The position numbers were made by a program, and so were the translations under genes. A DNA stretch of 5,583 nt from Dehalococcoidia bacterium (GTDB lineage: Bacteria; Chloroflexota; Dehalococcoidia; JAENJB01). Each line of letters opens with the position of its first letter. The first letter of the stretch is position 1. Positions 1-5,496 of this stretch are shown piece after piece. The notes under the pieces were generated by a model. The model did not search any database. It worked only from the letters and a program-made list of their open reading frames with translations, and had not been told where the DNA came from. The stretch spans positions 1 to 5,583 of the forward strand of contig JAENJB010000142.1 of NCBI GenBank assembly GCA_016844565.1, in the 5' to 3' direction.

Positions 1-152
1 GGGAAATCAGCGTGCCGGTTGAATGGTTCCCCAGGTTGAGGGATGCCACTGAAGAGCAAAGAAAAAGGTGGCGCCTCATCGGCAAAGGCATCGGAATACA
101 CTGGGAAGACATAGATGAGGATATCTCAGTAGCCGCCTTGTTGAGAGGGTAG
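1..152 (+). CDS. DUF2442 family protein, C-terminal part (5' end outside window)
   Basis: The frame is open from base 3 to a TAG stop at 150-152 and gives 49 residues beginning EISVPVEWFPRL. The pattern of a V-P-x-x-W-F-P-R-L strand, a T-x-E-E-Q-R segment, then W-R-L-I-G-x-G-x-G-I-H-W and a closing D-E-D-I-S-V-x-x-L-L is typical of DUF2442, a family of about 80-90 residues, so roughly half is present. No catalytic activity is established for the family. Its genes often sit next to DUF4160 genes, a pairing suggested to resemble toxin-antitoxin modules. If that holds here, the partner is upstream of the window. The gene converges with the flavoprotein gene to its right. The family call is fairly secure; the function is unknown. 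Confidence 0.8.
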   Translation, partial: EISVPVEWFPRLRDATEEQRKRWRLIGKGIGIHWEDIDEDISVAALLRG

Positions 153-176
153 GCCCTAATCCGTGGATTCCGTCTG

Positions 177-234
177 AGTCCTTCCCGCGATCTCATCGAT
201 CCGCATGAGACAGGGCCGGGTCAGGGGGAAGGCT
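177..234. terminator. Nested inverted repeat between converging genes, possible bidirectional terminator
   Basis: An outer 7-bp stem pairs CCTTCCC (180-186) with GGGAAGG (226-232); two further pairs are possible beyond a bulge (AG 177-178 with CT 233-234). An inner 6-bp stem pairs TCTCAT (191-196) with ATGAGA (205-210) around an 8-nt loop. The element fills most of the gap between the DUF2442 stop (152) and the flavoprotein stop (239), where a shared terminator would be expected. There is no U-tract on either strand, so it is not a classical intrinsic terminator. Confidence 0.35.
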
Positions 235-238
235 CGCT

Positions 239-1343
239 CTACCTCAGCCGCAGCAGCGTGATGTCGCGCCCGAAGATAAGCCCCAGGAACCAGTCGAGGG
301 CCACCCTGGTGCGGTTGTAGAGCCCGGCCATGATGTTAAGATAGAGCACCAGCCAGATGACCCGGGCCGGCAGGCCGGGAAGCCGTAGACCATAGAACTT
401 GACCACCGCGGAGTGCGAGCCGAGAGATACCAGCTGGCCCATATAGAAATAGGTATACGCTTTCTTGGGCTGTCCTCTCAGGTCGGCCAGGATATTGGCA
501 ACCGCTACCGCGGGCTGGCGGACAGCTATGTGGGCGGTGGCTGGCAGGGGACGGCCCGCCTTATCCTTCACATGAGCGTTATCGCCCAGGGCATAGACCC
601 CGGGGAAGCCCGGTAGCTCCAGGTGCTCGTCCACTTTAACCCTTCCGGAGGCGTCTTTATCAACGGGCAGAGCGGCTACCACAGGGTTGGCGCTTATACC
701 GGCGACCCAGACTACCGTACACGTCGACAGGCTCTCCGTCCCGTTCAACTCCAAGCCGTCTTCCCACACCCGGGTCACCCTTGCCCCCAGTCTGACCTCA
801 ATGCCTTCTCGTCTCATCTGGATGAACGCATAGGCAGCCAGATTCTCGTCGAAATCGGTGAGGATTCTCTCCTGCCCCTGCACCAGGATAAGGCGCACTG
901 TGCTGCGCTGGACGCGCGGGTAATGGCGGATGAGTGAGTCCACTATGAAGTCCCGCATCTCGGTCACCAACTGCACACCGGTGTATCCGCCACCGACCAC
1001 CACGAAGGTGAGCATCTTCCTCTGCTCCGCTTCATCCGCCGTGTCAGCCTGCTCAAACATCTCGATGATGTGATTGCACCTTCTTAGCCGCCAGGTCGAT
1101 GGAGCGCACCTCCCTTTGAAGGAAGTTGAACCTCCGGTCGCCGCGCAGCTTGCGGTAGGGGTAGGCGATGTGGCGCGTCTCCACGCCACCCGTGGCCACC
1201 TCGTGGAGAAGAGGGGTGAAGAGGAAGAAGTTCTCATTGCTCACCAGAGTGAGGTCAATGTCCGGCTGCCCGCGGAGGGCCTTCTCCAGGCGAAGGGTGG
1301 AATGGACACCCGCGAAACCACCTCCCAGCACCAGAATCCTGAC
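239..1343 (-). pseudogene. Type II NADH dehydrogenase (NDH-2) module, frame-broken, fused behind a reductase-like module
   Basis: NDH-2 is a single-chain FAD enzyme at the inner face of the membrane that passes electrons from NADH to quinone without pumping protons. The module begins at VRILVLGGGFAG (dinucleotide-binding GGGFAG for FAD), followed by FFLFTPLLHEVATGG, and is readable to about 1080. A second frame resumes at NHIIEMFEQ (about 1075) and carries the NADH-binding GGGYTG, VVWVAGI, the FAD-contacting YALGDNAH with LPATAHIAVRQ, and a hydrophobic C-terminus suited to membrane association. The stop is TAG at 239-241. Between the two frames, roughly 45 residues usual in the family are absent, including the YDYLVLALGS-like FAD segment. 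About 367 residues remain against a usual 400-430. No other internal stop is present. The family is certain. Whether the break is genuine decay or an assembly error cannot be told from the window. The reading frame runs in directly from the reductase-like module. Confidence 0.85.
1077..1080 (-). other. Frame junction 2: apparent deletion scar inside the NDH-2 module
   Basis: Upstream frame codons read IDLAAKKV and then run into SHHRDV and a stop. The correct NDH-2 sequence continues in another frame as NHIIEMFEQ. The switch skips one base, equivalent to an insertion of one or a loss of 3n+2. Because the family's YDYLVLALGS-containing stretch is missing exactly here, a loss of about 140 nt is more likely than a single-base insertion. 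No homopolymer or slippery heptamer is present. Confidence 0.75.
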
Positions 1344-2610
1344 GGCGCCTGGGTCACGGTGGGCTCGGGCTTTCGGAGTCTCGACATGTCTGGACGGCTC
1401 GCGATGCGAGAGCCTCCTTACCTTCTCCCGGAACACCTCCCACAACAGCCGTCCCAGGAACGTCGGACTGATGGCGCTCATAAGGATATGGCGGTAGCTG
1501 TAGCTGCCGGTGAACATCCCCCAGATAATCATGTTGAAGGGCCGGCGAGAACGCGGCTTCGCCCTTTCCTCGTCCGCCAGCTTCGAGTGAGCCGCAAAGA
1601 AGGAAGCCGAATCATTCACCGCTTCGTTAAGCACAAACAGGACCTGCCCCGCCCGATTGTCCAGGCTGATCTGGCGGCAGCGAGGCATATAATAGCGGTG
1701 GAAATCCTCCCGGGTGATGCCATGATGGACCATGGTGTGGGCCGCCTCGCGGGCCGTCAGCAGGGCGGAGCCTATGCCGTCCTTATAGAAACGGGTAGCC
1801 TGCGCATCTCCGATAGCTACAAAACGGTCCGCGTAGAGCCCCTTCGCGGACCGGATGGCGATGCGCGGCCGGCATCCGCAGGCCCGATGATAGGGGAAGG
1901 GCATGGCCAGCTTCACCAGCGTTGGCGCCGGGGATGAAGAAGACCTGGACCTTGGTGCCCAGGTAGGCCTGGATGTCCTCCCGGCGAGCATGAAGCTCGT
2001 CCTGCACCATCTGAAGTGTAGCGGCGGGTCTCACGTCCAGGTCCGGCATATCCACGGGCAAGGTGTTCACCCCGCCGGCCAGCACCGCCGCCTCGTAGTA
2101 CTCCTTGCGCTGGCCGACCTCCAGGGTGGGCCTGGGATACACCAGCAGCCGCCGCACCCTCTGAGGAAAGACGGTCGCGCCGCGTCTCTGAGCTTCCTTT
2201 AATAGGAAATCGTCGAAGCTTATCGGCGCGGCCGGTGCGTAAAGCCGGGGGCCTCCGCCGCGGTAGACGCTGAGTATGTCCTGCTCCGGCTGCGGATTGC
2301 ATACTTCCATGATGCCATTGGCGCTGTAGAGACGGTAACAGGTGATCCGGCTTTGAATGACCTCCTCCGGTATGGCCAGTCCCAGTTCCTTGATGTTCTG
2401 GAGCAGCGTGCCCGAGAGAATGCCGGCGCAGCCTTTGCAGCCACGTGGGCCCAGACGGGAGAAGGCCCTCTCTTGATAGATATGGACCTTCACGTCCAGC
2501 CCTGCCTCACGGACGTATTGAAGCAGATAGAGAGCGAAGAATGAGCCCGCAGGCCCACCCCCCACCACCGCCACGCGGCAACCCGCTTCAAGCTTGAGAT
2601 CCTTGACCAT
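1344..2610 (-). pseudogene. Geranylgeranyl-reductase-like FAD oxidoreductase module, frame-broken, N-terminal half of a fusion
   Basis: This is an FAD-dependent oxidoreductase of the geranylgeranyl reductase superfamily, whose members saturate isoprenoid double bonds in lipids or quinone tails. From the ATG at 2610: Rossmann motif GGGPAG at residues 17-22, then GPRGCKGCAG at 54-63 with a Cys pair (58, 61) typical of one subgroup, then SVYRGGGPR. After the break comes the second FAD motif VAIGDAQATRFYKDGIGSA, then AREAA and a DNRAGQVLF segment. The frame changes near 1920. Between FFIPGAN and LVKLAMPFP about 30-35 residues normally containing an ALxPKGxxVTV-like strand seem absent. The start at 2610 is preferred over the ATG at 2622 because GGGGAG lies 4 nt before it and the 2622 ATG overlaps the -10 box. 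The C-terminus runs without stop into the NDH-2 module. The substrate is unknown; menaquinone tail reduction is a guess. Confidence 0.75.
1919..1921 (-). other. Frame junction 1: apparent deletion scar inside the reductase-like module
   Basis: The first frame reads VFFIPGAN up to 1921 and then drifts into non-family sequence. The next frame picks up at LVKLAMPFPYHRACGCRPRI from 1919. One base is skipped, the same shift as at the second junction. A loss of about 100 nt (3n+2) fits the missing conserved strand better than a lone inserted base. The surrounding bases show no homopolymer. Confidence 0.7.
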
Positions 2611-2620
2611 TACGCTCCCC

Positions 2621-2648
2621 ATTCTAAGGGATTACCTGCGCTTGTCAA
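2621..2648 (-). promoter_or_regulatory. Promoter of the flavoprotein gene (TTGACA-16-TAGAAT)
   Basis: On the - strand a perfect -35 box TTGACA (2643-2648) is followed after 16 bp by TAGAAT (2621-2626), five of six matches to TATAAT. It begins 11 nt past the fmt stop codon. The predicted transcription start falls only a few nucleotides before the ATG at 2610, so the mRNA would have a very short leader. The ATG at 2622 lies inside the -10 box and would not be transcribed from this promoter. The gene may also be reached by read-through from fmt. Confidence 0.6.
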
Positions 2649-2659
2649 ACCGCTCTCCC

Positions 2660-3616
2660 TCAGCCCTCTGACGGCAGCACCGCCCCGATAAATCCCCGCT
2701 GGCCGCGGACGAACTCCACGGCCGACAGCGGCCGCTTGCCCTCGATCTGAAGCAGAAGCAAGCCCAGCACTCCATCGCCGGTCTGCACCCCTACGGGCGT
2801 CCCCACCCCGGCTGGATCAAGGGCCACCACCCGGCCCTCATCCCCGGCCTTCTTCCCGGGCAACAGCGATACCCGCAATACCTTGAGCCGGCGGCCCTCC
2901 CAGGTGGTGCTCGTTCCCGGCCACGGGTCGTAGGCCCGGACCTGCCGCTCAAGCTCCACTGCCGGCAGCCTCCAGTCCAGCTCCCCGTCCTCCTTGGCGA
3001 TAAGCCTGGAATAGGTGGCCTTCGTGTCGTCCTGCTGCCGGGGCCTAATCCGTCCGGCGAACCACTCCGATAAGGTGGTCTCCAGGAGCTTCGCCGCCAC
3101 TCCGGCCAGCCGTGCGGTCAGCGAGCCAGCGGTATCGCCCGGAAGCACAGGTTCCTCCTGCCGGGCCAGCACGGGCCCGGTGTCTACACCCTCTTCCATG
3201 AGCATGATGCTGACGCCTGTAACCCGGTCGCCCGCCAGGAGGGTGGCCACGATGGGCGAGGGGCCGCGATGCCCGGGCAGCAGCGAAGGGTGGATATTGA
3301 TGCACCCGAATGGGGGCAGGCCCAGCACCTCAAGCCTCAGAATAAGCCCATAGGCGGCCACCACGATGGCCTCCGGCTTCAGCTCGCGCAGTCGCTCCAC
3401 CTCAGCCGCCGGTTTCAGACTGGGCGGCTGGAAGACGGGCACCCCTCCATCCAGAGCCAGCTTCTTGACCTCAGATGGTGATGTGGCACGCCCCCTCCCC
3501 GCCGGCCTGTCCGGCTGGGTGTAGACGGCCGCAACGGGGTAGTGCCGGAGGAGGGACTCCAGCACCGGCAGCGCAAAGGAGCCGCTGCCCATAAAGACAA
3601 TCTTCAGTGACATCAT
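2660..3616 (-). CDS. fmt: Methionyl-tRNA formyltransferase
   Basis: Transfers the formyl group from 10-formyltetrahydrofolate to the amino group of Met on initiator tRNA in the cytoplasm, preparing it for IF2 and translation initiation. The product is 318 residues, normal for the family (about 310-320). The N-terminal catalytic Rossmann domain starts KIVFMGSGSFALPVLESLL. The tRNA-contacting loop is near QPDRPAGRG (34-42). The active site is seen as INIHPSLLPGHRGPSPI with Asn107 and His109, and GVDTG with Asp145, equivalent to Asn106, His108 and Asp144 of E. coli. The C-terminal OB-like domain begins after AYDPWPGT. The usual GTPxFA near the start reads GSGSFA, a mild variant. ATGs occur at 3616 and 3613; no Shine-Dalgarno precedes either, and a -10-like box sits only 9 nt upstream of the first. 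The common partner def is not in the window. It is transcribed divergently from dnaA and followed by the flavoprotein gene. Confidence 0.97.
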   Translation of the reverse strand: MMSLKIVFMGSGSFALPVLESLLRHYPVAAVYTQPDRPAGRGRATSPSEVKKLALDGGVPVFQPPSLKPAAEVERLRELKPEAIVVAAYGLILRLEVLGLPPFGCINIHPSLLPGHRGPSPIVATLLAGDRVTGVSIMLMEEGVDTGPVLARQEEPVLPGDTAGSLTARLAGVAAKLLETTLSEWFAGRIRPRQQDDTKATYSRLIAKEDGELDWRLPAVELERQVRAYDPWPGTSTTWEGRRLKVLRVSLLPGKKAGDEGRVVALDPAGVGTPVGVQTGDGVLGLLLLQIEGKRPLSAVEFVRGQRGFIGAVLPSEG

Positions 3617-3625
3617 GGCCGAAAA

Positions 3626-3654
3626 ATCTTAACATTTTCCCCAATTTACCTCAA
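3626..3654 (-). promoter_or_regulatory. Candidate fmt promoter (TTGAGG-17-TAAGAT)
   Basis: On the - strand, TTGAGG (3649-3654) and TAAGAT (3626-3631) are 17 bp apart, each four of six matches to the consensus. The -10 box ends 9 nt before the fmt ATG, so a transcript would start within a few nucleotides of the start codon. This is consistent with the absence of a Shine-Dalgarno and suggests a leaderless message. The match is moderate. Confidence 0.4.
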
Positions 3655-3662
3655 TCTGGGCG

Positions 3663-3679
3663 CTAGCTGGCCCTAGCTG
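3663..3679. repeat. Direct repeat CTAGCTG x2, 10-bp period
   Basis: CTAGCTG occurs at 3663-3669 and again at 3673-3679, one helical turn apart, between the fmt and dnaA promoters. The first copy lies within the palindrome GCTAGC (3662-3667). The position and phasing would suit a small operator, but no known regulator motif is recognised. Confidence 0.4.
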
Positions 3680-3700
3680 ACGGATTATGTCAAAAACCCC

Positions 3701-3729
3701 TTGCCCCCGACGCCGGCGCTTCTTATACT
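3701..3729 (+). promoter_or_regulatory. dnaA promoter (TTGCCC-17-TATACT)
   Basis: TTGCCC (3701-3706, four of six) is followed at the optimal 17-bp spacing by TATACT (3724-3729, five of six). Transcription would start near 3736, giving a leader of about 200 nt before dnaA. An 8-bp palindrome CGCCGGCG (3711-3718) lies in the spacer. No clear DnaA box is present at this promoter, so classical autorepression by DnaA binding here is not evident. Confidence 0.6.
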
Positions 3730-3794
3730 TTGATCCCGTGCCACAAGTCTTTCTTCCCTTATTATTGTCCTCACATACGACCGTACCAACGCCT

Positions 3795-3822
3795 GCCCTG
3801 GCCTGAGCGGCTCGGGCAGGGC
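3795..3822 (+). promoter_or_regulatory. Strong RNA hairpin in the dnaA leader
   Basis: GCCCTG (3795-3800) pairs with CAGGGC (3817-3822) and CCTGAG (3802-3807) pairs with CTCGGG (3811-3816), leaving one bulged G (3801) and a CGG loop: 12 pairs, one of them G-U. It lies about 60 nt into the predicted dnaA transcript. No U-tract follows on either strand, so it is not an intrinsic terminator by the usual rule. It could be an RNA stability or pausing element. Confidence 0.5.
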
Positions 3823-3857
3823 GCAAAGCCTGTATCCTTCCTGAGCGTTACTCTATG

Positions 3858-3932
3858 CCACCTGCGCCAACATGGTAATCTGATTCTTCAGGGTGGGGCA
3901 AGCCGCTGTTCAAAGGGCTTCCCCGGCGGGGG
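3858..3932 (+). promoter_or_regulatory. Candidate switch of alternative stems ending on the dnaA ribosome binding site
   Basis: Three stems compete. P1 pairs CCACCTG (3858-3864) with CAGGGTGG (3889-3896, one bulged G). P2 pairs GGGG (3895-3898) and AAGCC (3900-3904) with GGCTT and CCCC (3916-3924), with one bulged C and an 11-nt loop. P3 pairs CCCC (3921-3924) with the GGGG of the Shine-Dalgarno run (3928-3932) around a GGC loop. P1 and P2 share 3895-3896, and P2 and P3 share 3921-3924. So P1+P3 hides the ribosome binding site and P2 exposes it. No known riboswitch family is recognised, and GC-rich sequence pairs easily by chance. Confidence 0.35.
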
Positions 3933-3937
3933 TTAGG

Positions 3938-5308
3938 ATGAATAGTGCGAGCCAAATGTGGGAAGCTGCACTGGGTGAGTTGCAACTCCAGGTCACCAAA
4001 GCCAATTACGAAACGTGGCTCAAGGATACGGTTGGGCTGAACTACGAGGACAAGGCCTTCGTAGTCGGAGTGCCCAACACCTTCACTGCTGCCTGGCTGC
4101 AGAAGTGCCTTTATGGCCGCATCAGTGGGACCATCTCGCGCATCGCCGGGCAGGATGTGGAGGTAGAGCTCCGGGTGTCATCCCGAGATGCTCCAGCCCT
4201 TCTGCTCCCGCCCACGCCGCTTCCCCCGGCTCTGGCCGCCAGCCTCACGCCTCCACCCACCCACGGTCACCGGCTTAACGCGAGGTATACCTTCGACAAC
4301 TTCATCATCGGCAGCTCCAACCGGCTGGCCTATGCCGCCGCTATGGGTGTGGCCGAAAGCCCGGGCAAGAGCTACAACCCCCTGTTCATCTACGGCGGTT
4401 CCGGGCTGGGGAAAACTCACCTGCTCCATGCCATCGGACACGTCGCCGTTGCCTCCGGCCTGCGCCTGCTCTATGTCTCCGCGGAACAGTTCACCAACGA
4501 GTTCATCGATGCCATAGCCAAGCGGAAGACCGAGGATTTCCGGCTAAGATATCGAAGCGCCGACATGCTACTGGTAGATGATATCCACTTCATCGGAGGC
4601 AAAGAGCAGACGGAAGAGGCCTTCTTTCACACCTTCAACGAGCTTCATAACGCCGGCCGCCAGATAGCCATCACGAGCGACCGCCCTCCCAAAGCTATGC
4701 CATTGCTCGAGGACCGCCTCCGCTCTCGCTTCGAGTGGGGGCTTATCGCCGACATCCAGCCACCCGACCTGGAGACGCGCCTGGCCATTCTGCGCACCAA
4801 GGCCGAGCTTCAGGGCGCCGCCATCAGCGCGGAGGTGCTTGATTTCATTGCCCAGCGGGTACAGGAGAACATCCGTCAGCTCGAAGGAGCGCTGAACAGG
4901 GTCATCGCCTATGCTAGACTGACCCAGACCACCCTCACCCCGGAAGTAGCTGCCCGGGCCATGTCCGACATACTGATGAAGTCACCCCGCGACTCCCACC
5001 TGACCGCAGACGCCATAGTCGAGGCGACCGCCAACTACTACAAGCTGTCCGTCGAGACCATCAGAGGGCAGCGAAGAGACCAGGACACGGCTCAGGCCCG
5101 CCAGGTCGCCATGTACCTCATCCGTGAGGAAACGCACGCATCCCTGGCGGAAATCGGGCGTGAGTTGGGAGGCCGTGACCACACCACCATCCTCTACGGT
5201 TGCGACAAGATTGGCTCGGAGATAAACATCGATAGCCGTCTGCGGCGGGAGGTACTGGAGATCCGCCGCGTTCTTTATCCTTCCGCAGCCCAATCGCCAG
5301 GTGGATAA
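3938..5308 (+). CDS. dnaA: Chromosomal replication initiator protein DnaA
   Basis: AAA+ ATPase that binds DnaA boxes at oriC as the ATP form, oligomerises and melts the origin so that helicase can be loaded. 456 residues, normal length. Domain I (about 1-80) starts MWEAALGELQLQV; a short proline-rich linker (about 85-113) is domain II. Domain III carries Walker A GGSGLGKTH (153-161), Walker B LLVDDIHFI (211-219), sensor I ITSDRPP, the arginine-finger box LRSRFEWGL (261-269) and sensor II RQLEGAL (313-319). Domain IV has RQVAMYL (388-394) and the DnaA signature GGRDHTTILYGCDKI (411-425) for box recognition. The ATG at 3938 follows a GGGGG run 5 nt upstream; a GTG at 3893 would add 15 unconserved residues and is less likely. 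The last codons and stop are part of a DnaA box. All key residues are present. Confidence 0.98.
   Translation: MNSASQMWEAALGELQLQVTKANYETWLKDTVGLNYEDKAFVVGVPNTFTAAWLQKCLYGRISGTISRIAGQDVEVELRVSSRDAPALLLPPTPLPPALAASLTPPPTHGHRLNARYTFDNFIIGSSNRLAYAAAMGVAESPGKSYNPLFIYGGSGLGKTHLLHAIGHVAVASGLRLLYVSAEQFTNEFIDAIAKRKTEDFRLRYRSADMLLVDDIHFIGGKEQTEEAFFHTFNELHNAGRQIAITSDRPPKAMPLLEDRLRSRFEWGLIADIQPPDLETRLAILRTKAELQGAAISAEVLDFIAQRVQENIRQLEGALNRVIAYARLTQTTLTPEVAARAMSDILMKSPRDSHLTADAIVEATANYYKLSVETIRGQRRDQDTAQARQVAMYLIREETHASLAEIGRELGGRDHTTILYGCDKIGSEINIDSRLRREVLEIRRVLYPSAAQSPGG
5300..5308 (-). promoter_or_regulatory. DnaA box 1 (one mismatch), overlapping the dnaA stop
   Basis: GGTGGATAA on the + strand differs from TGTGGATAA at the first base. 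It encodes the last two residues (Gly-Gly) and the TAA stop of dnaA. It is followed by CTTAGC, as is box 3. Confidence 0.75.
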
Positions 5309-5320
5309 CTTAGCCCCCTT

Positions 5321-5329
5321 TGTGGATAA
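5321..5329 (-). promoter_or_regulatory. DnaA box 2, perfect
   Basis: TGTGGATAA on the + strand is an exact complement of TTATCCACA. It starts 21 bp after box 1 and is followed by CTCC. Confidence 0.93.
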
Positions 5330-5340
5330 CTCCATCGTCC

Positions 5341-5349
5341 TGTGGATAA
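5341..5349 (-). promoter_or_regulatory. DnaA box 3, perfect
   Basis: TGTGGATAA on the + strand starts 20 bp after box 2. With box 1 it shares the longer repeat GTGGATAACTTAGC. Confidence 0.93.
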
Positions 5350-5400
5350 CTTAGCTTCAGCCTTATGTCTTTCCCCTTCCTGATATAGCAGAGTCCAACC

Positions 5401-5480
5401 CCCCTTATGACTATTAATATTATTGTATTTCCTTCTTTATTCCTGAGAGACTCTATAATATCTTCTATAAATAATACATA
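5401..5480. other. AT-rich DNA unwinding element
   Basis: 60 of 80 bases are A or T, with a core at 5411-5430 having only two G/C, in a window that is otherwise GC-rich. It lies between DnaA boxes 3 and 4. It also contains TATAAT (5454-5459) and TATAAA (5466-5471), which could serve as -10 boxes for the downstream Obg-type gene, though no good -35 is seen at proper spacing. Clear DnaA-trio repeats next to box 4 could not be assigned. Confidence 0.75.
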
Positions 5481-5487
5481 CAGAACC

Positions 5488-5496
5488 TGTGGATAA
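5488..5496 (-). promoter_or_regulatory. DnaA box 4, perfect, overlapping the obg start codon
   Basis: TGTGGATAA on the + strand starts 147 bp after box 3, on the far side of the AT-rich element. Bases 5489-5494 are the GTG start and second codon of the Obg-type gene. Confidence 0.92.

Noticed and set aside
1075..1925. Programmed ribosomal frameshifting as the cause of the two frame changes
   Set aside because: No slippery heptamer or homopolymer is present at either site, and conserved family sequence is missing at both, which frameshifting would not explain.
1074..1937. A 287-codon open frame on the + strand opposite the flavoprotein gene
   Set aside because: It is antisense to recognisable conserved motifs, its translation has no family features, and long antisense frames are common in GC-rich genes.
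2620..2622. ATG at 2622 as the flavoprotein start
   Set aside because: It overlaps the -10 box and has no Shine-Dalgarno; the in-frame ATG at 2610 has GGGGAG at close spacing.
3688..3693. Perfect TTGACA on the - strand upstream of fmt
   Set aside because: At spacings of 15-20 bp only CAGCTA-like sequences occur, with no acceptable -10 box.
3740..3790. Possible DnaA boxes in the dnaA leader (TTATTGTCC-like)
   Set aside because: The matches are too poor compared with the perfect boxes downstream of dnaA.
3881..3937. Resemblance of the sequence before dnaA to the 5' part of an FMN riboswitch (CTTCAGGGTGGGG followed by CCGGCGG-like bases)
   Set aside because: Only short GC-rich blocks agree, the later conserved segments of the aptamer are absent, and the downstream gene is dnaA rather than a riboflavin gene.
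3893..3937. GTG at 3893 as the dnaA start
   Set aside because: It would add 15 residues not typical of DnaA. The ATG at 3938 has a G-rich ribosome site and gives the usual N-terminus.
4178..4517. Open frames of 87-109 codons on both strands inside dnaA
   Set aside because: They overlap the conserved ATPase domain, lack ribosome sites and recognisable motifs, and are shadows of dnaA.
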